Source: Rhizobium leguminosarum (GTDB lineage: Bacteria > Pseudomonadota > Alphaproteobacteria > Rhizobiales > Rhizobiaceae). From it: a stretch of DNA of 64,000 nt. Of this stretch, positions 31,360 to 40,696 are shown in pieces. How positions within the stretch are numbered: position 1 is the first letter of the stretch; every line of letters begins with the position of its first letter. Both the position numbers and the translations under genes were made by a program. The notes beneath the pieces were generated by a model. That model had not been told where the DNA came from and made no database searches. It saw only the letters and a program-made list of their open reading frames with translations. The stretch is from contig NZ_CP025014.1 of the NCBI RefSeq assembly GCF_002953715.1, forward strand, positions 124,001 through 188,000, read 5' to 3'.

Positions 31360-32370
31360 CTAATCCTTGAACACTTGTTTCCAGTCAGCCTTCATGTCGA
31401 CCACGGTCCAGCCGGCGATTGCGGCCGCATCGAGCGCCTTGTCGAGGCGGCCGACGTCGGTATCACGGTCGTAGGCGTATTCACGCTCCGCATCGGTGTG
31501 ATGGATCAGCACGCCGAGTCTGGCAGGTGCGCCCGCCATGGTCGTCCATTGCAGCATTTCGAGATCTCCGTCGGAATTGCCGAAGGCGGCAATCGGCCGC
31601 CGGCCGATCTGCTGGTTGATCCCGACGGGCTTGCCGGCCTTGTCGTCGATGAAATTGACTTCGGGAAGCCGATAGAGGGTCGGCGTGTCGTCCTGCATCC
31701 TGAATTCGGTCTTGATCGACGAGCCGATAACCTGCTCGGGCGGGACGCCGTAGACTTTTTCCGCCCATGGCCGCATGAACTCTATGCCTCCGCCTGAAAC
31801 GATGAAGGTCTTGAAACCGTTGGCGCGGAAATAGGCGAGAAGCTCGACCATCGGCTGGTAGACGAGTTCGGTGTAGGGTCGCTTGAACTTGGGGTCACGG
31901 GCCGAAGCGAGCCAATCGGTCACGATCTTTTGGAAATCGCTGCTGGTCATTCCGGCATGCGTGGCCATGATGAGCTCGACGAGGCCCTTTTCCCCCGAGG
32001 CCGCGAGCGCCTTCATGTCGCCTTCGAGCGCTGCCTTGAACGGCTGCGCTTCCTTCCATTCCGGATGCTGTGGAGCAAGCACCTTGACCCGGTCCAGGGC
32101 AAAGGCGAGCTGGACATAGATGGGATGCTCGACCCACAAGGTGCCGTCGTTGTCGAAAACGGCCACGCGTTCCGGCTCCGGGATGAAGTCGGGCGATCCT
32201 TGCCCGGTTACCTTCTCGACGAAAGAAACGATGGCTGCCTTCGAGGCCGTGTCATTCCATGAGGGCAGCGGATCGCTCTGGGCGTACGCCGAAGCAACAA
32301 AGAGAAGAACCGCAGTAACAGCCAGCGTTCCGTCGCGGGCCGATTTGATGAAATCTTGAAACGCGAACAT
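31360..32370 (-). CDS. Exported HAD-superfamily phosphatase-like protein
   Basis: The 336-residue protein has a signal peptide (LAVTAVLLFVASAYAQS) and the HAD motifs: AVFDNDGTLWVEHP (Asp73 nucleophile, Asp75 acid), FIVSGGGIEFMRPWAEKVYG (motif II), then IDDKAGKPVGINQQIGRRPI and AFGNSDGDLEMLQWT (motif IV). It probably hydrolyses a phosphoester in the periplasm. Relatives often accompany the sulfatase and barrel genes seen here. It lies between the cytochrome and sulfatase genes, same strand. Confidence 0.88.
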   Translation of the reverse strand: MFAFQDFIKSARDGTLAVTAVLLFVASAYAQSDPLPSWNDTASKAAIVSFVEKVTGQGSPDFIPEPERVAVFDNDGTLWVEHPIYVQLAFALDRVKVLAPQHPEWKEAQPFKAALEGDMKALAASGEKGLVELIMATHAGMTSSDFQKIVTDWLASARDPKFKRPYTELVYQPMVELLAYFRANGFKTFIVSGGGIEFMRPWAEKVYGVPPEQVIGSSIKTEFRMQDDTPTLYRLPEVNFIDDKAGKPVGINQQIGRRPIAAFGNSDGDLEMLQWTTMAGAPARLGVLIHHTDAEREYAYDRDTDVGRLDKALDAAAIAGWTVVDMKADWKQVFKD

Positions 32371-32459
32371 TGGATGGCCTCCAAATTGCTGGTGCGAAAG
32401 TCAGATAGCCCAAGCTTGGAAGACGGCGGCTCTGGCAGATCCAGGCCGCCGTGCGAAAA

Positions 32460-34130
32460 TCAGTTGCCGGTCGGCATAGGAATGCTCACGCCTTCCTTTG
32501 CCAATGATTCTCGGATCCATTGAAAACGACTGTAATCCGATAGCGTGATGGGACCGTTGTAGGTCAGGCTCTGGGGCTTGCGAGGTGGGTATTCCACGTA
32601 GGTGGCCATGATCTTCTTCAATTCTTCGCCCATGACGACGCCCATCCAGGTCCGCTCCGTGAAGTTGTTCATGAAAATGTCGTAGCGTTCCTGCGGGTCC
32701 TGCCACAGATCGAATACCTGGGGCACCGTGGCGACATACTTCTCCTCACCCTTCCAGCCGAGGTTGGTGTCGACCGCCAGCCCGCCCGTCGTGGCTCCGT
32801 TATCCCCGCGGATATTAAACGCGAACTTGTAGTTGTTGACTCGTATCGCACCGGGGGAGAGCTCGTTTTCGGTAAAGTAGAACCATGACTTACGTTCGGA
32901 TTTACCGGTGCCGAGCAGGATCGGCGACATGTCGTAGCTATCGAAGATGATCGGCTTATCTTCGCGATCCTTGTCGGGCAGCGGAACCGCGCCGACTGCG
33001 GCGAATGTCGCCATCAGATCGAGACCGCCGACGATGTCGTGGTTCTTGGCGCGGGGTTTGATCTTTCCTGGCCAGACCGCAATCGCAGGAACACGGTTGC
33101 CGCCCTCACGCAGAGTGCCTTTGGTGCCCCGGAACGGGGTGTATCCGGCATCCGGGTAAACGTCCTGCCACGCCCCGTTATCGGTGGTGTAGAAAACCAG
33201 CGTGTTGCGGTCCATTCCCGTTTCACGCAATTTGTCCATGATTCGGCCGATGCGGGTGTCGAGCTCCACGATGGAATCCGCATATTTCGACTTTGACATC
33301 GACTTATGCTCGAACTCGGGGGCCGGCATGTTCGGTTGGTGGACCTTCATGAAGTTCACATTGATGAAGAACGGTTCGTCCGGCGTTTTGGCCGCCTCGT
33401 CAAGGAAGCCCAATGCAGCCTTTTCGACGTAGCTGTCAAAGAATGGAATGCCGACAACGCCTTCCTTGCCGTCGATCACGGGTGTGTCGACATACTGACC
33501 GTTGACCTTGAATTCTTCGGTCACCGGTCCTCCTGCCTCGCCGGACAGCGCCCCCTTGGTCACCTTCTGGAACATCTCCCGCAGCTTCGGATCCATGTCC
33601 GGAAACCAGGTGGGGTCGGCATAGGTATAGGCATTCAAGTGGTAGAGGCCGGCGTACCGCATCTCGTCATAGCCTTGCGCAATCGGCAGGGCGTAATCCG
33701 CTTCGCCGAGATGCCATTTGCCGGTGAAGTAGGTGTGATAGCCACCACGTTTCAGCACGGATGCTAGCGTCCATTCGGCCGCGGGCAATCCACCGCCCTG
33801 GCCCTGAAACGCCACTGTCGTCATGCCGCTGCGGTTGGGTATTCGCCCCGTCTGCATGGCCGCACGTCCGGGCGTGCAGCTCGGCTGGGCGTAGAAGGAG
33901 AAGAAGGTCATGCCGTCTTCAGCCAGTTTGTCGATGTTCGGGGTCGGCATCCCACGACCTTCCCCCCCGCCATAGGGGCCGAGATCGCCGTAGCCGGTAT
34001 CATCCGAAACGATGAACAGGATGTTGGGTTTTCGTTGGGAGTCCTGCGCTTGCAGGGGCGAGGCCGCGCACCAGAGAATGGTGGAAGAAGCCAGTGCTCC
34101 GATGCAGCGGATAAGGATTCTGCCGTTCAT
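32460..34130 (-). CDS. Periplasmic arylsulfatase-type sulfatase (CTPGR)
   Basis: The 556-residue protein has a signal peptide and the sulfatase fold: NILFIVSDDTGYGDLGPYGG (metal Asp pair at 43-44), QPSCTPGRAAMQTGRIPNRS with the modification motif C85-T-P-G-R, TYFTGKWHLGEADYALPIAQ, and VFYTTDNGAWQDVYPDAGYT. The cysteine must be oxidised to formylglycine by an FGE-type enzyme; none is in the window. The substrate is some sulfate (or phosphonate) ester. About 460 bases separate it from the second sulfatase. Confidence 0.93.
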   Translation of the reverse strand: MNGRILIRCIGALASSTILWCAASPLQAQDSQRKPNILFIVSDDTGYGDLGPYGGGEGRGMPTPNIDKLAEDGMTFFSFYAQPSCTPGRAAMQTGRIPNRSGMTTVAFQGQGGGLPAAEWTLASVLKRGGYHTYFTGKWHLGEADYALPIAQGYDEMRYAGLYHLNAYTYADPTWFPDMDPKLREMFQKVTKGALSGEAGGPVTEEFKVNGQYVDTPVIDGKEGVVGIPFFDSYVEKAALGFLDEAAKTPDEPFFINVNFMKVHQPNMPAPEFEHKSMSKSKYADSIVELDTRIGRIMDKLRETGMDRNTLVFYTTDNGAWQDVYPDAGYTPFRGTKGTLREGGNRVPAIAVWPGKIKPRAKNHDIVGGLDLMATFAAVGAVPLPDKDREDKPIIFDSYDMSPILLGTGKSERKSWFYFTENELSPGAIRVNNYKFAFNIRGDNGATTGGLAVDTNLGWKGEEKYVATVPQVFDLWQDPQERYDIFMNNFTERTWMGVVMGEELKKIMATYVEYPPRKPQSLTYNGPITLSDYSRFQWIRESLAKEGVSIPMPTGN

Positions 34131-34592
34131 TTCAAATCCCTCCGTTGACGTTCTTGAATGACGGAGCCGCTCGCGGCAAAGGCTGCGATCGCATGCGTCG
34201 ATTCAACTAGACTGCTTTGAAAATGAAGATCCTGCTGGAGCTGCCTCCGGCAGGGTTGCGAAGCCGGCCACATCTCTGCCCCGGCCCGCTGAATTTTAGC
34301 GAATGCTGCCTTCGCCCGATATTGTACTTAAGGGAATCTCTTCATGCGGTGGCAATCGACAGTAGTGATGCGCAGATGACGCCGCAGCGGGAAGCTGTTA
34401 TTGTCGCCCGGCTTTGGGGGAAGCGGATGGGCTTGGGCGAATGCCCGAAATTTCAGTTGAGTGGCAGAGCCGTTCAGGCGCGAGCTTATTTGGATCAAGG
34501 CCACGGCGGCGAAGCGATCAAGGTTCCACTGCGTCGAGCTGTTTGCATCCATAGCAGACACGCCGCCCCGATTGTTCGAGGCGGCGTTCATT
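34131..34592. other. Gap between the two sulfatase genes
   Basis: About 460 bases without a convincing gene, although a 130-codon frame on the plus strand (34217-34609) is open. It should contain the promoter of the sulfatase at 32460. The 12-mer CCGATATTGTAC at 34316-34327 also occurs at 36532-36543 before the second sulfatase. Confidence 0.4.
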
Positions 34593-36227
34593 TCACTGCC
34601 CGGCTTTAGCCTTCATCGCCTCTTCAATCTGGGCTTTCACCGCATCAAGGTTGAACGACGCGCCCTTCTGCATTGGAGGAAATTCGATCGCGGATTTGGC
34701 GAGTTCTCCAACTTGCTGCTGGACGAAAACAAAGCGCCAGAACTCCCGTGCATAGAAGGACATGAAGTAGTCCGCCGAACCCACACCCCAGTTTGTGTTC
34801 GAGTAGCGTTCGAACGGGTCGCGACGCAGGTTGGTTATGGTTGGCATGTTGAGTTTGACATGCTCGCCCGGCCAACCGTCAGGCTGATCGATGAAAGAGT
34901 ATTTCCAGTCGCCGATACGCACGGCGCCGAGGCTCGATTCACCAAAGTAAAAAACTTCCTCGCGGCGGCTATCGCCCTTGCCGGTCAGCATGTCCATCTG
35001 GTTGTACCCGTCCAGATGCACTTTGTAGGTCGTGTCGCCGATGGCCTTACCGGCCTTCAGCTCGTCGCCGATTTTGTCATTGCCCGCTGCCGCTACGAAA
35101 GTTGGCAGCCAGTCCAGTCCTGACATGATGCCATTCTGCACCGCTCCTGCCGGGATTTTGCCGGGCCAGCGGATGATGGCAGGCGAACGGAAGCCGCCTT
35201 CGGTCGTCATGCCCTTGGTGCCCTTGAATGGAGTGTTGCCGCCATCGGGCCAGGTAAACACTTCAGTGCCGTTGTCGGTCGTCACCATGACGATCGTGTT
35301 TTCGTCGAGCCCCATTTCCTTCAGCTTGTTCATGACCGAGCCGATGATGTCATCAAACTCCGTCATCCCGGCTTCCTGCAGGCCGTAATTGTTCTGCCCC
35401 TCGAGAGCCTTATATTTCGGCGACAGGAACGTGAAAATGTGCATCCGGGTCGGATTCAGCCAGAGGAAGAATGGCTTGCCGTCCTTCTGCGACCTCTCCA
35501 TGAAGTCGGTTGCATATTTCAGTATTTCGTTGTCGATGTTTTCCATGTTGTGCTTGATGCCGTCCGTCGGATGTGGCGGCAGTGGGCCTTCGTCGACGAT
35601 GCGCTGCTTGCCGACCTTGCCCCAGCGCGGATCGACCGTCGGGTCGCTCGTGTCAGTCGCAAAGGAGTGCAGAAGGTTGCGTGGTCCGATCTTGTCACTA
35701 AGCTCCTTGGGATAGCCCGGCCAGAACGGGTCGGACATTGCGTCGAGGTGGTAGAGGTAGCCGAAAAATTCGTCGAAGCCATGCACGGTCGGCAAGAATT
35801 CGTTCAGGTCGCCCAGGTGGTTCTTGCCGAACTGGCCTGTGGCATATCCCATATCCTTGAGCGCCGTCGCCAGGGTTATCGCTTCAGCCGGCAGGCCGAT
35901 CGGCGAGCCCGCCTGGCCAACCGTCGTCATGCCTGTACGAATGGGCAGTTCACCCGTGATGAACTGCGCACGACCCGCCGTGCAACTCGCCTCGGCGTAG
36001 TAGTCGGTAAACATCATCCCATCGTGGGCGAGTTGGTCGATGTTTGGTGTTTTGCCTGACATCATGCCGCGGTGGTACGCGCCGATATTGAACCAGCCGA
36101 TGTCGTCGCCCATGATGACGACGATGTTGGGTTTTTTCTGATCTTGTGCGGCTGCTGGCGCAAACGCAGCTATCGCAACAAAAGCGGAAGCCAGCAGATC
36201 AAGACAGACGTTTCTTATCTTGCTCAT
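34593..36227 (-). CDS. Periplasmic arylsulfatase-type sulfatase (CTAGR variant)
   Basis: The 544-residue protein has a signal peptide (LLASAFVAIAAFAPAAAQ), NIVVIMGDDIGWFNIGAYHR (metal Asp 41-42) and ASCTAGRAQFITGELPIRTG, where the formylglycine motif is C82-T-A-G-R with Ala in place of the usual Pro. Later: QFGKNHLGDLNEFLPTVHGF, and VMVTTDNGTEVFTWPDGGNT. CXAXR is a known natural variant but may need a particular maturase. About 38% of residues near the active site match the neighbouring sulfatase by eye, so substrates may be related. It is divergent from the sensor kinase. Confidence 0.92.
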   Translation of the reverse strand: MSKIRNVCLDLLASAFVAIAAFAPAAAQDQKKPNIVVIMGDDIGWFNIGAYHRGMMSGKTPNIDQLAHDGMMFTDYYAEASCTAGRAQFITGELPIRTGMTTVGQAGSPIGLPAEAITLATALKDMGYATGQFGKNHLGDLNEFLPTVHGFDEFFGYLYHLDAMSDPFWPGYPKELSDKIGPRNLLHSFATDTSDPTVDPRWGKVGKQRIVDEGPLPPHPTDGIKHNMENIDNEILKYATDFMERSQKDGKPFFLWLNPTRMHIFTFLSPKYKALEGQNNYGLQEAGMTEFDDIIGSVMNKLKEMGLDENTIVMVTTDNGTEVFTWPDGGNTPFKGTKGMTTEGGFRSPAIIRWPGKIPAGAVQNGIMSGLDWLPTFVAAAGNDKIGDELKAGKAIGDTTYKVHLDGYNQMDMLTGKGDSRREEVFYFGESSLGAVRIGDWKYSFIDQPDGWPGEHVKLNMPTITNLRRDPFERYSNTNWGVGSADYFMSFYAREFWRFVFVQQQVGELAKSAIEFPPMQKGASFNLDAVKAQIEEAMKAKAGQ

Positions 36228-36656
36228 GGTCTAATTCCTCCCGGCTGCCCGAGACGGGCCGGCAGCCTGCGCCCTCGTTGAAACTGCCCAAATGACGCAT
36301 CACGCATTTTCGTAGTAAGCCGGTCAGCAACTGGGTCACTTAACTTTTAGAGTCCTGCCGGCCGCCCCGGTTTGCTCTAGGCTGCCAAAGGCATTTAGTT
36401 TCGGTCGAAGCCGAGATGTTGAGATGCTCCTTCTCGAGCGGCGCCCGAACCGACTGAAGCATCCAGCCAGAGATCCGTTGCAGATTGCGAAGGACCCTCA
36501 TGTCTCGCATCTTACCGAACGCCGATCCGCGCCGATATTGTACCTTCGGGCAACCACGGATTTTTATAAGCGTTGCGAAATATATTTAATCAGTTGCAAG
36601 GCTGATACGACTTGGCCTACTGCTATTCGTCGATTAGCTTTTTCGGGGGGAAGGCT
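36228..36656. promoter_or_regulatory. Divergent promoter region, sulfatase / sensor kinase
   Basis: The 430-base gap between divergent genes holds the 12-mer CCGATATTGTAC (36532-36543) shared with 34316-34327, an AT-rich patch TTTTTATAAGCG..AAATATATTTAAT at 36560-36593 and GGGGGGAAGG before ATG 36657. It is the natural place for control of the cluster by its own two-component system. The binding assignment is inference. Confidence 0.4.
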
Positions 36657-38549
36657 ATGGGCGTGGGGCGCAAGTGGTCGTTTCGATCGGACCGGCTCGG
36701 TCGGTATGCGGCGCTCTGCTGTTTTTTTCTGGCGATGGGTGCTTCGATGCCATCCCCTGCCGCAGAAATCCCAGATCGGGTTCCCCGTGTTCTCATACTC
36801 TACCCATACGATGAACGAATAGCAGCAACGACCGCCGCTGGTGAGGCCGTAAGGAAGCGGCTGCTCGACGCCACCCAAGGAAAGATTGATCTTTTCTCCG
36901 AATTTCTCGACCTTTCGAGATTTCCGGAAAGTGCGCACCTTGATCGCATGGCTCAATATCTTTCCGCCAAATATGCTGATCGTCGTCCTGATGTGGTCGT
37001 TGCGCTCGGCGAGGCGTCGGCTAGGTTTGTCGTTGCGAACCGCAAGCAGCTTGCAGAGAATGCAAAAATAATCCACGCCGGCTTCAGCATCTCCACCGCC
37101 GAGAAAATTGCTTTGCCCAGCGATGTGATCGGTGCTTTTACCGAGTTTGACATCGTCAAGACTGCAGAGATGGCGCGCGGACTCCAGCCCGAGGCACGCT
37201 ATTTGTTCATCATCGGAGGATCATCAGAATTCGATCGGTGGTGGCTCGCCAAGGCGCGGCGCGATCTTGCTGTATTCTCCGAGGAGTACGAAACGACCTA
37301 TCTGCAGGACCTGACCATCGACGAGTTCACTAAGCGGGCAGCCGAATTTCCCCGTGGCAGCATCGTCATAGCGCTAACGATTTTCAAAGATAGCGCCGGC
37401 CGTAATTTCATTCCGCGCGACGCGATCGGGCAGATCGCAGCGACCGCCAGCGCGCCTGTCTACGGGCCCTATCAGACCTACATCGGCCATGGCGTCGTCG
37501 GCGGCAACACCGTCACATTCGAAGCGCTGGGCCGGACCGTCGGCGACCTTGTCATCGATGCGATCGCCGGCAAGCCGGTGTCGGATGTCGAAGCGCCCCA
37601 GATATATATCGCCGATGCCCGGCAACTTCAGCGTTGGGGGCTCGCCGAAAGGGATCTGCCGCCGGGCACGATCCAGATGCATAAGGAGCGAAGCCTCTGG
37701 GAGGAACACCGGTTGGTTTTGCTGGTGGGAGGCGGCCTCGTGCTGGCGCAGGCCAGCATCATCTCGGTGCTTCTGCTCGAGCGGAGGCGCCGTCGCGACG
37801 CAGAGCGCAGCTCGCGCCTTCACCTTCTCGAAGCCGTCCATCTCAACCAGTCCGCGACAGCCGGAGCATTGTCCTCGTCGATCGCTCACGAACTGAACCA
37901 GCCCCTATCGGCCATTCGCAACAATGCGGAAGCAGCGTCGGTGCTGCTTCGAAGTGAGAGCCCCGATCGCGAACTGATCCAGCAGATTCTTCTCGACATC
38001 CAGGAGGACGATCAGCGCGCAGGAGATATCATCAGCCGGATGCGAGGGTTGCTCAAGAAAAGAAGCGAGATCGATTGGCAGGAGTTCGACCTGAACGATG
38101 TCACGTCAAGCGCAATCCACATTATTCACTGCGAGGCAGAGCGGCGCGGAATTAAGCTGACATCAAGCCGGCTGCCCGGAGAGCTGCCGGTGCGTGCCGA
38201 CAAAGTTCATGTGCAGCAGGTCATCCTCAATCTGGCGACCAACGCAATGGATTCCATGCTGGACGCCGTCCCGGCCAGGAGAACGCTCACCTTTGCAACG
38301 GGACGGGCGAACGAGAAGGCGGAGCTGCGGGTCTCCGACACGGGAGACGGCATTCCCGAGGAGAGGCTGATCAGAATCTTCGAACCATTCTACACCACCA
38401 AACAGGCGGGTACGGGGCTGGGGCTCTCCATAGCACGCGCCATTGTCGAGACCTATGGCGGCACCATCCGTGCCGACAACCGCCCAGGAGGAGGGGCGGT
38501 CTTTCGCGTGGTCCTACCTCTCGCCCACAGGGAGGAGCGATCGAGATGA
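36657..38549 (+). CDS. Sensor histidine kinase with periplasmic ABC-substrate-binding-like domain
   Basis: Start chosen at ATG 36657 after GGGGGGAAGG. The 630-residue protein has an N-terminal membrane helix (LGRYAALCCFFLAMGASMPS), a periplasmic domain of about 320 residues related to ABC_sub_bind proteins (RVLILYPYDERIAATTAAGE ... GVVGGNTVTFEALGRTVGDL), a second helix (LVLLVGGGLVLAQASIISVL), and a kinase core: SSIAHELNQPLSAIRNNAEA (phosphorylated His411), NLATNAMDSM, VSDTGDGIPEERLIRIFEPF and TGLGLSIARAIVETYGGTI. It senses an unknown periplasmic ligand and passes phosphate to the regulator encoded next, with which it overlaps (ATGA). Confidence 0.92.
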   Translation: MGVGRKWSFRSDRLGRYAALCCFFLAMGASMPSPAAEIPDRVPRVLILYPYDERIAATTAAGEAVRKRLLDATQGKIDLFSEFLDLSRFPESAHLDRMAQYLSAKYADRRPDVVVALGEASARFVVANRKQLAENAKIIHAGFSISTAEKIALPSDVIGAFTEFDIVKTAEMARGLQPEARYLFIIGGSSEFDRWWLAKARRDLAVFSEEYETTYLQDLTIDEFTKRAAEFPRGSIVIALTIFKDSAGRNFIPRDAIGQIAATASAPVYGPYQTYIGHGVVGGNTVTFEALGRTVGDLVIDAIAGKPVSDVEAPQIYIADARQLQRWGLAERDLPPGTIQMHKERSLWEEHRLVLLVGGGLVLAQASIISVLLLERRRRRDAERSSRLHLLEAVHLNQSATAGALSSSIAHELNQPLSAIRNNAEAASVLLRSESPDRELIQQILLDIQEDDQRAGDIISRMRGLLKKRSEIDWQEFDLNDVTSSAIHIIHCEAERRGIKLTSSRLPGELPVRADKVHVQQVILNLATNAMDSMLDAVPARRTLTFATGRANEKAELRVSDTGDGIPEERLIRIFEPFYTTKQAGTGLGLSIARAIVETYGGTIRADNRPGGGAVFRVVLPLAHREERSR

Positions 38550-39178
38550 AACCGGTCATCCATATCGTCGATGACGACAAATCCTACCGGACGGCGACTG
38601 CAAGGCTGCTTTCCGCACATGGTCTGAAGGTCGAAACCTATGAATCCGGAGATCAGTTCCTCGCCGGCCTTTCGGCTTGCGAGCCGGGCTGCGTTCTTCT
38701 CGATCTCCAGATGCCCGGCCAGTCCGGCCTGCAGATCCAACGCCGGCTGTGCGAGCTGGCCCCGCTACTGCCGGTCGTATTCCTCACGGGGGAAGGAAAC
38801 ATCAAGGCAAGCGTCGAGGCGATGAAGGCGGGCGCCAAGGATTTTCTGGAGAAGAGTTCGACTACGGCGGCATTGATGGAGGCGATCGATCGGGCGCTCA
38901 TCCAACACGAAAGACAGCTGGCCGAACACGACCGCCTTGAAGTCCAGCGGGCGCTGGTGGCGGGCCTCAGCCCGCGTGAGGCCGAAGTGTTCCGGCTCCT
39001 CATTCGCGGCCGTCTCAACAAGCAGATCGCCTATACGCTCGGCATCTCGGAGCGGACGGTGAAGGTGCATCGCCATCAGGTCATGGAAAAGCTTGGCGTA
39101 CGCTCGTTGGCCGAGGCAGTTTCGATCGCGGCAAATATCGGTCTCATCGACCAGGATACCGCATCGCCGGTGGGATGA
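38546..39178 (+). CDS. Response regulator, FixJ/NarL type (REC-HTH)
   Basis: ATG 38546 lies in an ATGA overlap with the kinase stop. The 210-residue protein has a receiver domain with the acidic pair at 9-11 and phosphoacceptor Asp53 (VLLDLQMPGQSGLQ), Thr in VVFLTGEGN, Lys in DFLEKSS, and a LuxR-type HTH at about 138-190 (GLSPREAEVFRLLIRGRLNK, QIAYTLGISERTVKVHRHQV). It is the cognate DNA-binding partner of the kinase and the likely activator of the divergent sulfatase cluster. Confidence 0.93.
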   Translation: MKPVIHIVDDDKSYRTATARLLSAHGLKVETYESGDQFLAGLSACEPGCVLLDLQMPGQSGLQIQRRLCELAPLLPVVFLTGEGNIKASVEAMKAGAKDFLEKSSTTAALMEAIDRALIQHERQLAEHDRLEVQRALVAGLSPREAEVFRLLIRGRLNKQIAYTLGISERTVKVHRHQVMEKLGVRSLAEAVSIAANIGLIDQDTASPVG

Positions 39179-39279
39179 CGGCTGCTCCTTCCCCTTAGGA
39201 CAATATCAATCGACGCCCAACCGGCCTAGTTTGACCGGCAACCGTTAATCTCTCATATGTTCGAAAGAGGGGGCATGAG

Positions 39280-39651
39280 GTGGAGAACCTTCGCCGCACG
39301 GTCGCTGTCGTCGATGATGATGCAAGCCTACGGCGCAGCCTCGGGCGACTGCTCAACGCCTACGGTTTTCTGGTCGAGGGGTTTGCATCCGCCGAGGCCT
39401 TTCTCGCTCGCGATCCCAAAACAGCGATAGATTGCCTTGTCCTTGATATCGACCTCGGTGGCATGTCCGGCATCGATCTGCAACGCAGGCTGAAGGCCGA
39501 GGGCACAACCCTTCCGGTGATTTTCATCACGGCACTGGAAACCGCCTCGGTGAGAGCGGAAGCGGAAAAGGCAGGATGCGTTGCTTATCTGCAAAAGCAA
39601 TTTTCCGGAGCTGCACTGATTGCGGCTATCAACAAGGCGTTGGTATTGTGA
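39280..39651 (+). CDS. Single-domain response regulator (REC only)
   Basis: GTG 39280 starts a 123-residue receiver domain: VAVVDDDASLRRSLGRLLNA, CLVLDIDLGGMSGIDLQRRL with Asp56, VIFITALETAS and YLQKQFSG. The usual KPF is KQF. There is no output domain. It follows the two-component pair by about 100 bases and may act as phosphate sink or modulate the kinase. The 260 bases that follow hold no gene. Confidence 0.88.
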   Translation: MENLRRTVAVVDDDASLRRSLGRLLNAYGFLVEGFASAEAFLARDPKTAIDCLVLDIDLGGMSGIDLQRRLKAEGTTLPVIFITALETASVRAEAEKAGCVAYLQKQFSGAALIAAINKALVL

Positions 39652-39910
39652 GCTAATGGGGCGGGAGACCATGCGGTCTCGAAGAACGACGATCGGCGTT
39701 GCGTCGTCGGCAGTGCTTTGCCGGACCGCGCGACGGATTCAGGGCGATCGCCATCTCGCTAATGGCGTTGATGGACCATAATCGCTGGCCTCGCCAACCA
39801 AAAAAACTCCTCTCAGGAGCGTCCTTGATTGCAGCAAGGCCTTGAATCCTAGCTTTGCATTGCCGATCTGGCGAGGACCGACGTGATGTAAGGGGAGTTC
39901 TACGGCAGAT

Positions 39911-40639
39911 ATGAGTGAGGTTCAACGACGGGGATTCTTGGCGAGGCTGAATGCATATGAGCCGCTGACATTGATCATGGTGGCATCGATCGCCGGTGGA
40001 CTGTTCCTGCTCCAGCGGCTGACCAGCGAAGTCCTGGAGGGCGAGACATTCCGCTTCGACGAGGCGATCCTGCTGGCGTTGCGACGGCCGGGCGAACTTG
40101 CAGTGCCGATCGGTCCCTCCTGGCTGACGCATGCCGTCGACGATATCACCAGCCTCGGCGGTATCACCATTCTCTCGCTGATGACGGTTCTCGTCACCGT
40201 CTATCTTCTGCTCGACCGGCGCTGGCCGATCGCGATCTTCGTCTTTTCCTCGGTACTAACAGGCTGGCTGGCGAGCACGCTCTTGAAGATCCTTGTCGCC
40301 CGGCCGCGCCCCGATATCGTGCCGCATCTGGTCGAGGTGAACGATCTCAGCTTTCCCTCCGGACACGCGATGGTCTCGGCGGTGACCTATCTGACGCTTG
40401 GGGCGCTGCTGGCGCGGACACAGCGTTACCGGTCGACGCGGATCTTCGTCATGGGCACCGGCGTCTTCCTCGCCGTCATCATCGGTTTGAGCCGGATCTA
40501 CCTCGGCGTCCACTATCCCACGGACGTCTTCGCCGGATGGTGCGCCGGTGCGCTCTGGGCGCTTGGCTGCTGGCTGATCTCGAAGCGGTTCATTCCGAGC
40601 CGCGCGCCAGATGATGTTGCGGAAGCCGGAAAACGATAA
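39911..40639 (+). CDS. PAP2-family phosphatase, inner membrane
   Basis: The 242-residue protein has about five membrane segments and the three acid-phosphatase motifs: KILVARPRPD, PSGHAM and SRIYLGVHYPTDVFAGW with the two catalytic His residues. Bacterial members dephosphorylate undecaprenyl pyrophosphate or phosphatidic-acid type lipids at the outer face of the membrane. The following COG4280-type gene starts 57 bases later on the same strand, so they may be cotranscribed. Confidence 0.92.
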   Translation: MSEVQRRGFLARLNAYEPLTLIMVASIAGGLFLLQRLTSEVLEGETFRFDEAILLALRRPGELAVPIGPSWLTHAVDDITSLGGITILSLMTVLVTVYLLLDRRWPIAIFVFSSVLTGWLASTLLKILVARPRPDIVPHLVEVNDLSFPSGHAMVSAVTYLTLGALLARTQRYRSTRIFVMGTGVFLAVIIGLSRIYLGVHYPTDVFAGWCAGALWALGCWLISKRFIPSRAPDDVAEAGKR

Positions 40640-40696
40640 GAAAAGATTGCAGTTCAGCCCGATACGAGATTTCCGCCGGCATAATGGACAAGAGCC

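Noticed and set aside
34217..34609. Plus-strand frame of 130 codons between the sulfatases
   Set aside because: No ribosome site and no protein-like pattern; it ends inside the antisense of the second sulfatase.
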